64,000 bases of DNA from Citrobacter arsenatis. GTDB lineage: Bacteria; Pseudomonadota; Gammaproteobacteria; Enterobacterales; Enterobacteriaceae. Under the pieces are notes generated by a model, which was given only the letters and a program-made list of their open reading frames with translations, was not told where the DNA came from and made no database searches. This document shows, piece by piece, positions 25,457 through 34,554 of this stretch. Made by a program: the position numbers and the translations under genes. The stretch lies in NCBI RefSeq assembly GCF_004353845.1, contig NZ_CP037864.1, positions 1,550,001 to 1,614,000 of the forward strand. The letters are read 5' to 3'. Numbering within the stretch: position 1 is the stretch's first letter; each line of letters opens with the position of its first letter.

Positions 25457-27124
25457 ATGAGTGAGGCTGAAGCCCGCCCGAGTAACTTTATTCGTCAGAT
25501 CATCGATGAAGATCTGGCCAGTGGTAAGCACACCACTATCCATACACGTTTTCCGCCGGAGCCAAATGGCTATCTGCACATTGGCCACGCGAAATCCATT
25601 TGTCTGAACTTTGGCATTGCGCAAGATTACCAGGGCCAGTGCAACCTGCGTTTTGATGATACGAACCCGGTTAAAGAAGATATCGAGTACGTTGAGTCGA
25701 TTAAAAACGACGTTGAATGGTTAGGTTTCCACTGGACTGGCGACATTCGCTACTCTTCGGATTACTTCGATCAGCTTCACGCCTATGCGGTAGAGCTTAT
25801 TAATAAAGGTCTGGCGTATGTTGACGAACTGTCAGCGGACGAAATCCGCGAATACCGCGGCACGCTGACCGCGCCGGGTAAAAACAGCCCGTTCCGCGAT
25901 CGTAGCGTTGAAGAGAACCTGGCGCTGTTTGAAAAAATGCGTGCCGGTGGTTTTGAAGAAGGTAAAGCCTGCCTGCGCGCGAAAATCGATATGGCTTCGC
26001 CGTTTATCGTAATGCGCGATCCGGTGCTGTACCGCATTAAGTTCGCCGAACACCACCAGACCGGCAACAAGTGGTGCATCTACCCGATGTACGACTTTAC
26101 CCACTGCATCAGCGATGCGCTGGAAGGCATTACGCATTCACTGTGTACGCTGGAGTTCCAGGATAACCGTCGTCTGTACGACTGGGTGCTGGACAACATC
26201 ACTATTCCGGTTCATCCGCGCCAGTACGAATTCTCGCGCCTGAATCTGGAATACACCGTGATGTCCAAGCGCAAGCTGAATCTGCTGGTGACTGACAAGC
26301 ACGTTGAAGGCTGGGACGATCCGCGTATGCCGACGATCTCTGGTCTGCGTCGTCGTGGTTACACCGCTGCCGCTATCCGTGAGTTCTGCAAACGCATTGG
26401 CGTCACCAAGCAGGACAACACCATTGAGATTGCTTCTCTGGAATCCTGTATTCGCGAAGATCTGAATGAAAATGCCCCGCGTGCGATGGCGGTTATCGAT
26501 CCGGTGAAACTGGTTATCGAAAACTACCCGCAGGGCGAAAGCGAACTGGTCACCATGCCTAACCATCCGAATAAACCGGAAATGGGTAGCCGTGAAGTGC
26601 CGTTCAGCGGTGAAATTTGGATCGATCGTGCAGACTTCCGTGAAGAAGCGAACAAGCAGTACAAGCGTCTGGTGATGGGTAAAGAAGTGCGTCTGCGTAA
26701 CGCTTACGTGATCAAGGCTGAACGTGTCGAGAAAGATGCAGAAGGAAATATCACCACCATTTTCTGCACCTACGATGCCGACACCCTGAGCAAAGATCCG
26801 GCCGATGGCCGTAAAGTAAAAGGCGTTATTCATTGGGTGAGCGCATCCCATGCGCTGCCGATTGAAATTCGTCTGTACGACCGCCTGTTTAGCGTGCCAA
26901 ACCCAGGTGCGGCGGAAGACTTCCTGTCCGTTATCAACCCGGAATCTCTGGTCATTAAACAGGGCTACGGTGAGCCGTCGCTGCAGGCTGCGGTTGCAGG
27001 CAAAGCGTTCCAGTTCGAACGTGAAGGCTACTTCTGCCTGGACAGCCGTTATGCAACGGCTGAGAAGCTGGTGTTTAACCGCACTGTAGGTCTGCGCGAT
27101 ACGTGGGCTAAAGCAGGCGAATAA
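25457..27124 (+). CDS. glnS: Glutaminyl-tRNA synthetase
   Basis: A 555-residue class I synthetase that charges tRNA-Gln. The HIGH motif is in PNGYLHIGHAKS (residues 40-43) and the KMSKS equivalent is VMSKRK near residue 270. Two C-terminal beta-barrels that read the anticodon follow. It is one residue longer than the E. coli protein as I recall it, from a change near ENYPQGESEL. It is monocistronic between two intrinsic terminators. Four tRNA-Gln genes, its substrates, lie 9 kb away. Confidence 0.98.
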   Translation: MSEAEARPSNFIRQIIDEDLASGKHTTIHTRFPPEPNGYLHIGHAKSICLNFGIAQDYQGQCNLRFDDTNPVKEDIEYVESIKNDVEWLGFHWTGDIRYSSDYFDQLHAYAVELINKGLAYVDELSADEIREYRGTLTAPGKNSPFRDRSVEENLALFEKMRAGGFEEGKACLRAKIDMASPFIVMRDPVLYRIKFAEHHQTGNKWCIYPMYDFTHCISDALEGITHSLCTLEFQDNRRLYDWVLDNITIPVHPRQYEFSRLNLEYTVMSKRKLNLLVTDKHVEGWDDPRMPTISGLRRRGYTAAAIREFCKRIGVTKQDNTIEIASLESCIREDLNENAPRAMAVIDPVKLVIENYPQGESELVTMPNHPNKPEMGSREVPFSGEIWIDRADFREEANKQYKRLVMGKEVRLRNAYVIKAERVEKDAEGNITTIFCTYDADTLSKDPADGRKVKGVIHWVSASHALPIEIRLYDRLFSVPNPGAAEDFLSVINPESLVIKQGYGEPSLQAAVAGKAFQFEREGYFCLDSRYATAEKLVFNRTVGLRDTWAKAGE

Positions 27125-27143
27125 GCCGCAACACATCCTGTCT

Positions 27144-27171
27144 AAACGCCGCGTCATGCGGCGTTTTTTTT
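27144..27171 (+). terminator. Intrinsic terminator of glnS
   Basis: The stem AAACGCCGC GTCAT GCGGCGTTT is followed by a T run, 20 bases past the stop codon. Confidence 0.92.
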
Positions 27172-27547
27172 CGCAAAAAAACCGTGCGCCAGGCTCCGTT
27201 TGCGGAGCGAATTAATTACATGTCTGTAATAATGGATTGGTTGAATGTTTTTGCGTTTAAATAACTTATCTCAATATGAAATGGTCTGAAACCGATTTCA
27301 TCTCCATGGAAAACAAGCGATTTTTTCATTTTTTCAACGCTTTTTTATCTCCCAATGAAAATGTAACAGAAAGCAATGAAATATGTGCGGTTGCTCATAC
27401 TATTACATACTCGTTACAGAAAGAGATTGATAATTCGCGTCGCGAAAAATAGTCTATTCATTGTAGTCACTGAGGTTTTCTTGGCGCTACTTTTTTAATT
27501 TTTGTTTTTTCGCTGACCGCTTTTATCGGCAGCATTTAATACCCAAT
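27172..27547 (+). promoter_or_regulatory. chiP control region with candidate NagC operator
   Basis: About 375 AT-rich bases without a gene precede the ERIC element and chiP. At 27430-27452 the dyad AATTCGCGTCGCGAAAAAT resembles NagC sites (TTCGC ... GCGAA halves), consistent with NagC control of chiP known in E. coli. Start sites could not be fixed by eye. Confidence 0.6.
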
Positions 27548-27664
27548 GGATTTCGAGTTGCATCAAGGCGGCGACGCAGCGAATTCCCGGGAGCGTACAT
27601 CAGTACGTGACTGGGATGAGCGAGGAAAGTCAACGCAGATGCGGCTTGAAAGACGAAGGGTTAT
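27546..27664. repeat. ERIC element just upstream of chiP
   Basis: An ERIC repeat with the core GGGAGCGTACATCAGTACGTGACTGGGATGAGCGAGGAAAG and outer arms TTCGAGTTGCATC ... GGCTTGAAAGACGAAGGG. It ends within a few bases of the ChiX pairing site and ribosome site of chiP, so it is probably part of the chiP 5' leader. Confidence 0.9.
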
Positions 27665-27665
27665 A

Positions 27666-27677
27666 CGTCAAAGAGGA
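27666..27677 (+). promoter_or_regulatory. ChiX sRNA pairing site and ribosome binding site of chiP
   Basis: CGTCAAAGAGGA is perfectly complementary to the known ChiX seed (UCCUCUUUGACG). It contains the chiP Shine-Dalgarno AGAGGA, eight bases before the ATG. In E. coli and Salmonella this pairing silences chiP until chitooligosaccharide-induced chb mRNA titrates ChiX. Confidence 0.88.
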
Positions 27678-27684
27678 TTAACAT

Positions 27685-29091
27685 ATGCGTACGTTTAGTG
27701 GCAAACGTAGTACGCTGGCGCTGGCTATCGCCGGTATCACAGCAATGTCGGGTTTCGTTGTCGCTCCCCAGGCTCACGCCGAAGGTTTCATTGATGACTC
27801 CACTTTAACCGGCGGCATCTATTACTGGCAGCGTGAGCGTGACCGTAAAGATGTGACCGATCATGACAAATACAAAACCAACCTTTCTCACTCCACCTGG
27901 AACGCCAATCTCGACTTCCAGTCCGGTTATGCGGCCGATATGTTTGGTATTGATATCGCAGCATTCACCGCGATTGAAATGAACGAAAGTAGTGAAAGCG
28001 GCCATCCAAACGAAATCGCATTCTCTTCAAAAAATAAAGGCTATGACGAAGATTACTCCGGCGATAAGAGCGGAATTAGCCTTTATAAAGCAGCAGCCAA
28101 GTTTAAATACGGCCCAACCTGGGCGCGTGCCGGTTACATTCAACCAACCGGACAAACGCTATTGGCTCCGCACTGGAGCTTTATGCCAGGAACCTATCAG
28201 GGTGCTGAAGCCGGTGCCAACTTCGACTATGGTGATGCTGGCGCACTGAGCTTCTCCTATATGTGGGCCAATGAATATAAAGCGCCGTGGCACACCGAAG
28301 TCGATAAATTCTATCAGGCTGATAAAAAGACCAGCGTCGATTACCTGCATTCAATCGGCGCGAAATATGACTTCAAAAATAACCTGTTGCTGGAAGCGGC
28401 ATTTGGTCAGTCTGAAGGCTATGTCGATCAGTACTTCGCGAAAGCCAGCTACAAATTCGATTTAGGCGGTAACCCGTTTACCACCAGCTACCAGTTCTAT
28501 GGCGCGCGTGACAAAGTTGATGATCGCACCGTGAACGATATTTATGACGGTACAGCCTGGCTGCAGGCGTTGACCTTCGGCTACAAAGTGGCGGAAGTGG
28601 TTGACCTGCGTCTGGAAGGGACCTGGGTTAAAGCAGACGGTCAGCAGGGTTACTTCCTGCAGCGTATGACGCCGACCTACGCCTCATCAAACGGTCGTCT
28701 GGATATCTGGTGGGATAACCGTTCCGACTTTAACGCCAACGGCGAAAAGGCAGTCTTCTTCGGTGCAATGTATGATCTGAAGAACTGGAACCTGCCGGGC
28801 TGGGCGGTGGGCGCGTCCTACGTTTACGCATGGGATGCTAAGCCATCTACCTGGCAGCTCAACCCGGATGCGTACTACGACAAAAACCGGACTATCGAAG
28901 AATCCTCTTACAGCCTGGATGCGGTCTATACCCTGCAGGACGGTCGTGCGAAGGGCACCATGTTTAAACTGCACTTCACCCAGTACGACAACCACTCAGA
29001 CATTCCGAGCTGGGGCGGTGGTTACGGCAACATCTTCCAGGATGAGCGCGACGTGAAATTCATCGTTATCGCTCCGTTCACCATCTTCTAA
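27685..29091 (+). CDS. chiP: Chitooligosaccharide outer-membrane porin ChiP (YbfM)
   Basis: A 468-residue OprD-family porin for chitosugars. A signal peptide (MRTFSGKRS... ending QAHA near residue 32) leads into a barrel sequence with alternating aromatic strands and a C-terminal IAPFTIF ending in Phe, the outer-membrane insertion signal. It forms an operon with the lipoprotein chiQ, 49 bases downstream. Regulation by ChiX and NagC is indicated by the sites upstream. Confidence 0.96.
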   Translation: MRTFSGKRSTLALAIAGITAMSGFVVAPQAHAEGFIDDSTLTGGIYYWQRERDRKDVTDHDKYKTNLSHSTWNANLDFQSGYAADMFGIDIAAFTAIEMNESSESGHPNEIAFSSKNKGYDEDYSGDKSGISLYKAAAKFKYGPTWARAGYIQPTGQTLLAPHWSFMPGTYQGAEAGANFDYGDAGALSFSYMWANEYKAPWHTEVDKFYQADKKTSVDYLHSIGAKYDFKNNLLLEAAFGQSEGYVDQYFAKASYKFDLGGNPFTTSYQFYGARDKVDDRTVNDIYDGTAWLQALTFGYKVAEVVDLRLEGTWVKADGQQGYFLQRMTPTYASSNGRLDIWWDNRSDFNANGEKAVFFGAMYDLKNWNLPGWAVGASYVYAWDAKPSTWQLNPDAYYDKNRTIEESSYSLDAVYTLQDGRAKGTMFKLHFTQYDNHSDIPSWGGGYGNIFQDERDVKFIVIAPFTIF

Positions 29092-29140
29092 TGCCAACAG
29101 CGGCAGGCCGGGCGCCTGCCGCATCGTTGAGGAAAGTGCT

Positions 29141-29473
29141 ATGAAAAAACTGATACTCATCGCCGTTATGGCATCAGGGCTGGTGGCGTGTGTGCAATCT
29201 CCTGCGCCGAAAGAAGACAGCCGTCTTAAGGAAGCCTACAGCGCGTGTATTAACACCGCTCAAGGATCGCCGGAGAAGATCGAAGCCTGCCAAAGCGTGT
29301 TGAATGTGCTGAAGAAAGAAAAGCAACACCAGCAGTTTGCCAATGAAGAAAGCGTACGTGTACTGGATTATCAGCAGTGCATTCAGGCCACGCGCACGGG
29401 CAACGATCAGTCTGTTAATGCCGATTGTGACAAAGTCTGGCAGGAAATTCGTAGCAAGAATACTGCGCAGTAA
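29141..29473 (+). CDS. chiQ: Chitosugar-operon lipoprotein ChiQ (YbfN)
   Basis: A 110-residue predicted lipoprotein. The signal MKKLILIAVMASGLVAC has a lipobox LVAC with Cys17 as the lipid site. The mature part is short, helical and charged, with further cysteines (ACINTAQG, EACQS, QQCIQ, DCDKVW) that could form disulfides. It is co-transcribed with chiP. Its precise role in chitosugar use is unknown. Confidence 0.92.
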   Translation: MKKLILIAVMASGLVACVQSPAPKEDSRLKEAYSACINTAQGSPEKIEACQSVLNVLKKEKQHQQFANEESVRVLDYQQCIQATRTGNDQSVNADCDKVWQEIRSKNTAQ

Positions 29474-29493
29474 ATCGAGAAATGAAAAAGACG

Positions 29494-29520
29494 ACGGGCG
29501 GAGAATTTTCCGCCCGTTTG
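29494..29520. terminator. Terminator between converging chiQ and tcuC
   Basis: The stem ACGGGCGGA GAATT TTCCGCCCGT ends in a short T-rich stretch on the plus strand. An A-rich flank on the other side lets it work weakly in the opposite direction too. Confidence 0.75.
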
Positions 29521-29524
29521 CATT

Positions 29525-30820
29525 TCAGAGCTTATGTTCCACTGGTTGGTAGCCCCGACTCAGTCGAACAAACAGCATTGCTGTGGCGGCGAGTCCGCAA
29601 AGTGCCGCGCACATCAGCCACCATCCCGGTGAGCTTTTATCCCCGGTTAGCTGAACCAGCGCTGTGGAAATGACCGGCGTTAGGCCGCCAAAAATCGCTG
29701 TGGCAAGACTGAATGCCAGTGAAAAGCCCACCGTGCGCACATAGACCGGCATCACCTCGGTGAGTGCGGCTACCATTGCCCCGTTGTACATGCCAAAAAA
29801 GAACGAGAACCAAAGCAGGACCAGCGTCATACGCGTAAAATCTGGTGCGGCGGTGAGCCAGTGCATTACCGGCCAGGTGGTGATCAGTGCGAGTAGGGTA
29901 ATCCCCATTAACACCGGACGACGACCAATTCGGTCAGAAATTGCCCCGCCAATCGGCAGCCAGATAAAGTTAGAAATACCGACCAGCATGGTGACGACCA
30001 GGCTTTCACGGGCGCTCAGGTGGAGTACAGCCCTGCCGTAGGTCGGGGTATAGACGGTAATGAAGTAAAACGTGGTTGTGGTCATCGCTACCAGCAGCGT
30101 ACCTGCTGAGATAAGACGCCAGTTTTTGAGGATAGTGGTGAAAATCTCCCTGGTGTCGGGACGGTGCGTGCGTTGTAAAAATGCATCGGTTTCCTGAAGC
30201 GAGCGGCGGAGCACGAAGATCAAAGGAATAATCATGCAACCAATAAAAAATGGAATACGCCAGCCCCATTCAGAGATCTCATCGTGCCCCAGCGTGACGT
30301 TCAGGCCGTAGCCAATCAACGCCGCCACCACAATGGCGACCTGCTGGCTGGCGGACTGCCAGCTGGTGTAGAAGCCTTTGTTGCCAGGCGTGGCGATTTC
30401 AGAGAGATAAACCGAAACGCCGCCCAGCTCTACGCCCGCAGAGAAGCCCTGTAATAATCGGCCGAGTAATACCAGAACAGGGGCCAGCAGACCAATACTT
30501 TGATAACCGGGTACCAGGGCAATCAGCAGGGTACCGCAGCCCATAATGGCCAGCGTCACCATCAACCCTTTCCTGCGACCAATTCTGTCGATGTAAGTGC
30601 CCAGCACAATTGCGCCAACGGGCCGCATTAAGAAACCTGAGCCAAAAACAGCAAAGGTCAACATTAGCCCGGCAAATTCACTCTCCGCGGGGAAGAACGT
30701 CTTCGCGATATAGGTGGCGTAAAATCCGAACAGAAAAAAGTCGAACTGTTCGAGAAAATTACCGCTGGTTACCCGCAGTATTGCGCCGAAAGTTCCGGCG
30801 CGCGATGGTTGTTGTGTCAT
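29525..30820 (-). CDS. tcuC: Tricarballylate/citrate-proton symporter TcuC
   Basis: A 431-residue major-facilitator protein of the metabolite:H+ symporter family, with 12 hydrophobic spans. The MFS loop 2-3 signature DRIGRRKG is followed by a second half-repeat copy SDRIGRRPV. It is very close to CitA/TcuC, which import tricarballylate and citrate in Salmonella. It lies 53 bases after tcuB. Substrate assignment rests on the adjacent tcuAB genes. Confidence 0.93.
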   Translation of the reverse strand: MTQQPSRAGTFGAILRVTSGNFLEQFDFFLFGFYATYIAKTFFPAESEFAGLMLTFAVFGSGFLMRPVGAIVLGTYIDRIGRRKGLMVTLAIMGCGTLLIALVPGYQSIGLLAPVLVLLGRLLQGFSAGVELGGVSVYLSEIATPGNKGFYTSWQSASQQVAIVVAALIGYGLNVTLGHDEISEWGWRIPFFIGCMIIPLIFVLRRSLQETDAFLQRTHRPDTREIFTTILKNWRLISAGTLLVAMTTTTFYFITVYTPTYGRAVLHLSARESLVVTMLVGISNFIWLPIGGAISDRIGRRPVLMGITLLALITTWPVMHWLTAAPDFTRMTLVLLWFSFFFGMYNGAMVAALTEVMPVYVRTVGFSLAFSLATAIFGGLTPVISTALVQLTGDKSSPGWWLMCAALCGLAATAMLFVRLSRGYQPVEHKL

Positions 30821-30873
30821 TGGGTTTGCTCCACTGTCTTATCATAATATTTATAGAGGTAAGAGTTTGCGGG

Positions 30874-32013
30874 TTAGTCTCCTGTGACCCCCGCCTGTTT
30901 GCCGCGTCGTTTCTCAATCGCCCACTTGAGTAAAGCTGCGCAACGGTAAAATCCATGGGCAAATTTTCCATAAGGAATGGTCAGAAAGAGAGCCATGACC
31001 ACGCCGAGATGAACGGCGAGCAAAATAGCCATCCACGAAGTATCTCTTCCCGCCAGCAGCGCTAAGCCGGTCAGGCTGGTCAGCAGCAGTAGCAGAATAA
31101 AACCGCGATCCATCGGTTTTTGCCGTGCGTCGCCATGTAGCGGTGAGCGCTTTAGATTGAGCCATAGCAAGCCAGCCGGACCGACAACCAGGCCAATGCC
31201 GCCTAATGTGCCCAGAATTACCGGAACGCTGAAGAACGGATAGGGCGCTTCAATACCAGCGAAGTAGTGATAGCCCGTCGCCACCACGGTGGCGGCAAAG
31301 CAGAGCATAAAACCGTAAAAGGTGAAGTGATGGAAACGGCGGCGCATTAGGGTGAAGGCATCATCTGCTTCGTTACACCCTTTGCCGTGCCCACCATCGA
31401 GATACTTCAGCGTCAGCGCATCATGTGAGGCTTGAGCAATTTCGACGGAATGTGGCATACCGGGAGAGATCTCGCGCCAGAAGCGGATAACGCCCGCCAT
31501 TAGTAGACCTATCGCCAGAATGAATACCGAACCAAACATCCAGGCCAGCAGGTTATGCGGGAAAATTTGATAGAAATCCCCGGCCAGCGGAGGATGGAAT
31601 AACGAGCCAGTTAAACCGATGGCGAGGAGTAAAAACAGGATCAAACCGAAAACCAGCGCCAGCGTCACGGTGACGCCTGCGCGACGATAAAGCGCGCCAA
31701 AGGCGGCGGGTTGCGCGTAGTGCTGATAGGTTTCGAGCCGGACTTCCGCCATGGACTTCGGCACGTTGATGGCAAATTCATGAGGCGGGGCATACTGGCA
31801 GGCGTGCAGGCAGGCGCCGCAGTTATGGCACAAGTTCGCCAGATAATTGATATCGGCTTTACCGAATTCCAGGCGCTGCGTCATTGCCGGGAACACGGCA
31901 CAAAAGCCTTCACAATAGCGACAGGCATTGCAGACCTGCATCACACGTTCAACTTCCGCTTCCGGTTCGGTGATAATTTGTGCTTCGATGATCAATTTCT
32001 CAAGCTGCTTCAT
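30874..32013 (-). CDS. tcuB: Tricarballylate utilisation protein TcuB
   Basis: A 379-residue membrane protein that reoxidises the FADH2 of TcuA and passes electrons to the quinone pool. The N-terminal part has two 4Fe-4S cysteine clusters (CNACRYCEGFC and CHNCGACLHACQ), and about six membrane spans follow. I used the ATG at 32013 with AAGGAG upstream. It overlaps the end of tcuA by 14 bases, indicating coupling. Confidence 0.94.
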   Translation of the reverse strand: MKQLEKLIIEAQIITEPEAEVERVMQVCNACRYCEGFCAVFPAMTQRLEFGKADINYLANLCHNCGACLHACQYAPPHEFAINVPKSMAEVRLETYQHYAQPAAFGALYRRAGVTVTLALVFGLILFLLLAIGLTGSLFHPPLAGDFYQIFPHNLLAWMFGSVFILAIGLLMAGVIRFWREISPGMPHSVEIAQASHDALTLKYLDGGHGKGCNEADDAFTLMRRRFHHFTFYGFMLCFAATVVATGYHYFAGIEAPYPFFSVPVILGTLGGIGLVVGPAGLLWLNLKRSPLHGDARQKPMDRGFILLLLLTSLTGLALLAGRDTSWMAILLAVHLGVVMALFLTIPYGKFAHGFYRCAALLKWAIEKRRGKQAGVTGD

Positions 32014-33403
32014 GACGTGTCTCCTTACCTGCGGCCAGCGCGGCTTCTTTTCCAGCGATACGGCCAAAGGTCGTGCCGATTGACATGCCCACGCCTGCGG
32101 TGTAGCCCTTGCCCAGCACGTTGCCCGCCATCATCTCTCCGGCGACGAACAGGTTGCGGCTTGGCTGACCGGCAAAGTGAACGGCAGCGTGCTCGTTCAC
32201 TTTTAATCCGAGATAGGTAAAGGTGATCCCTGGCCGCAGGGCATAGCCGTAGTATGGTGGCTGGTCCAGCGGTCGCGCCCAGTGTGTCTTCGCGGGGATT
32301 AAGGCGTTCGTCGTACAGTTATCCAGAACCGTATGGTCGAACTGACCTGGCTGGCAGGCGTTGTTGTATTCCGTCACGGTGTGGGTTAAGCGTTCGGCAT
32401 TCAGCCCTAACTGATGAGCCAGATCCGCCAGCGAATTGGCCTGTGCGCCAGGAAAAACCGGTGGCATGAAGTGGCCGATGGCTTTACTGTCGATGATGGA
32501 GTAGCCAATCTGTCCTGGCTGTTGGGCGACCAGGCGTCCCCAGATGGCGTAGCGTTTGGGCCAGAAATCTTCGCCTTCATCATAAAAACGTTCAGCGTCA
32601 CGGTTGACGACTATGCCGAGCGAAACGCAGTCCACGCGGGTACAAATCCCGCCGTCATATAATGGCGCTCTGGCGTCAATGGCTACGCAGTGTGACTGGG
32701 AGGGTTCGCCAATAATGTCCGCCCCGGCATCCATCATAAATTTGAGCAGTACGCCCTGATTAAAGCGCGTGCCGCGAATCAGGAAGTTATCCGCAGGCCA
32801 CTCGCCGCGGGCGTTCTCTCCCCACGCTTCTCGTAGCCATTCACGGTTAGATTCAAATCCGCCAGCGGCAAGTACGCAGGATTTCGCAGTAATACGCTCT
32901 TCGCCTGCCAGCGCTGCCACGAACTCACCGTTGTGCAGCTCAAGCGCCTGCACTGGCGTGTTATAGCGGATTTGCACGCCCAGTTTTTCTGCGCTGCGAT
33001 AATAGGCATTGACGAGGGCTTTTCCACCGCCCATAAAAAAGGCGTTGGTTCGCGCCACGTGCAAAGCGCCAGAGAGTGGAGGTTGAAAATTCACGCCGTG
33101 CTGGCGCATCCAGTCGCGGCATTGTGAAGAGGTGCGGATTACCAGGCGAGCCAGGGCTTCGTTGGTATTCCCTTCAGTTACGCGCTGTAGATCTTGCCAG
33201 AATTCCTCTTCCGGATAGCTTTCTACCAGCACATCCTGCGGTGCATCATGCATACAGCGCAGGTTACGTGTGTGTTGGGAATTTCCCCCGCGCCATTCCC
33301 GGGGGGCAGCTTCGAGCAGTAAAACGGAAGCCCCTTGCTCCCGGGCGGTAAGGGCAGCGCATAAGGCGGCATTGCCACCGCCAATCACCAGAACATCAAC
33401 CAT
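32000..33403 (-). CDS. tcuA: FAD-dependent tricarballylate dehydrogenase TcuA
   Basis: A 467-residue flavoprotein related to fumarate reductase and 3-ketosteroid dehydrogenase. It oxidises tricarballylate to cis-aconitate. The FAD-binding motif VDVLVIGGGNAALCAAL is at the N-terminus, and a C-terminal FAD segment reads FVAGEMMAGNVLGKGYTAG. The start at 33403 has GGAG upstream; an in-frame codon six residues earlier is less likely. First structural gene of tcuABC, 97 bases after tcuR. Confidence 0.95.
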   Translation of the reverse strand: MVDVLVIGGGNAALCAALTAREQGASVLLLEAAPREWRGGNSQHTRNLRCMHDAPQDVLVESYPEEEFWQDLQRVTEGNTNEALARLVIRTSSQCRDWMRQHGVNFQPPLSGALHVARTNAFFMGGGKALVNAYYRSAEKLGVQIRYNTPVQALELHNGEFVAALAGEERITAKSCVLAAGGFESNREWLREAWGENARGEWPADNFLIRGTRFNQGVLLKFMMDAGADIIGEPSQSHCVAIDARAPLYDGGICTRVDCVSLGIVVNRDAERFYDEGEDFWPKRYAIWGRLVAQQPGQIGYSIIDSKAIGHFMPPVFPGAQANSLADLAHQLGLNAERLTHTVTEYNNACQPGQFDHTVLDNCTTNALIPAKTHWARPLDQPPYYGYALRPGITFTYLGLKVNEHAAVHFAGQPSRNLFVAGEMMAGNVLGKGYTAGVGMSIGTTFGRIAGKEAALAAGKETRHEAA

Positions 33404-33500
33404 CGTATACTCCATTACCATTTAACTAATTGTTAAATTTGTAATTGAAATGTATACGCACAGCTTGTGCGGGCGCTATGACGTGGTGCTAAAGAGGGGT

Positions 33501-34427
33501 TTAGTTATTGTAAAGAATGGCGCCTGGCCAGCTTCCTGCTTCCACCAGTTGATGCATCACTTTCGTCAGCACCACGCGGGCGGCGAGGCCCGCCGGGGTG
33601 AGCTCATCGTCAGAGAGGCTCACCAGAAAGTTAGGGCGGCTAAGTACTGGATTATGGACGCCGATCACTCTTAGCGTCTCTTTATCGAGATGAGAAATCG
33701 CCGCACCGGGCTGGAGGGTGGCACCGATTCCGCTGCGAACGGCGCGCATCAGCAGCGCCAGACCATCAATTTCTGTGGCAATCTCAATGCTCAGCGCGTG
33801 TTCCTGAGAAATCGCCTCCAGCCTGCCGCGCAGACCGTGGCCGGGGCTTGGCATTATCAATGGAATTCTCGCCAGCTGGGCTGGCGCAATATTATCCTCG
33901 ACAATATCAGCGAGTAGGGCATGAGTCCCAATCAAAAACAATCGTTCTTCGAGGATGGGTCTGGCGCTCCAGCGCAGGATCTTTTCTTTTTGAAACACCA
34001 CAGCCAGATCAATCTGGCGGGTGTTTATCATCCGTTCCAGATTGCCAGAGAGACTTTCCACCACATGCAGGCGAACATCGCTATAGCTTTCCCGCATGGC
34101 GTTGATGAAGGGCATGCCGAGAACGGAAGCGGTACTGGGAGCCATGCCAACACTGACGTGCCCGGAAAGCCGGGACTCTCGTGCGGCGAGGATCGCATCG
34201 TCTGCGTGACGGAGCGCCAGCTGCGCTTGGGAATAAAAGGCCAGTCCGGCGCTGGTGGGCGTCACGCCTCGCGAGGTGCGCTGCAGCAGGCGAATAGCGA
34301 GTTCATTTTCCAGACGCGACATTTGCTGGCTGAGTGCCGAAACCCCGATGTTGAGATCGAGCGCTGCGCTCCCCATGCTGCCGGTTTCTACAATGCGTAC
34401 AAAATAGCGTAGCTGGCGAAGTTCCAT
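33501..34427 (-). CDS. tcuR: LysR-type activator TcuR of tricarballylate genes
   Basis: A 309-residue LysR regulator. The N-terminal winged helix-turn-helix is ELRQLRYFVRIVETGSMGSA ... LSQQMSRLENEL, followed by a periplasmic-binding-like effector domain. It activates tcuABC in Salmonella. I started at 34427 (MELRQLRYF), the typical LysR start with a GGAGAG ribosome site. It faces the same way as tcuABC, unlike many LysR genes, which are divergent. Confidence 0.94.
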   Translation of the reverse strand: MELRQLRYFVRIVETGSMGSAALDLNIGVSALSQQMSRLENELAIRLLQRTSRGVTPTSAGLAFYSQAQLALRHADDAILAARESRLSGHVSVGMAPSTASVLGMPFINAMRESYSDVRLHVVESLSGNLERMINTRQIDLAVVFQKEKILRWSARPILEERLFLIGTHALLADIVEDNIAPAQLARIPLIMPSPGHGLRGRLEAISQEHALSIEIATEIDGLALLMRAVRSGIGATLQPGAAISHLDKETLRVIGVHNPVLSRPNFLVSLSDDELTPAGLAARVVLTKVMHQLVEAGSWPGAILYNN

Positions 34428-34510
34428 TTCGACTCTCCGGAAGGGCAATTGATTTTTACATTAAAGCAACGCAGGAGCAGAGGGAAGGGGAAAGGGGCTG
34501 ATAACGCCCA

Positions 34511-34541
34511 TAAAAAAAGCCAACCGGATGGTTGGCTTTTC
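34511..34541 (-). terminator. Intrinsic terminator of fur
   Basis: On the minus strand AAAAGCCAACC ATCC GGTTGGCTTTTTTT is a strong stem with a T-tract, 14 bases past the fur stop. Confidence 0.92.
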
Positions 34542-34554
34542 AGAATGCATCACA

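Noticed and set aside
26138..27157. 339-codon open frame on the minus strand opposite glnS
   Set aside because: Shadow of glnS; strong codon bias of the sense gene explains the lack of stops.
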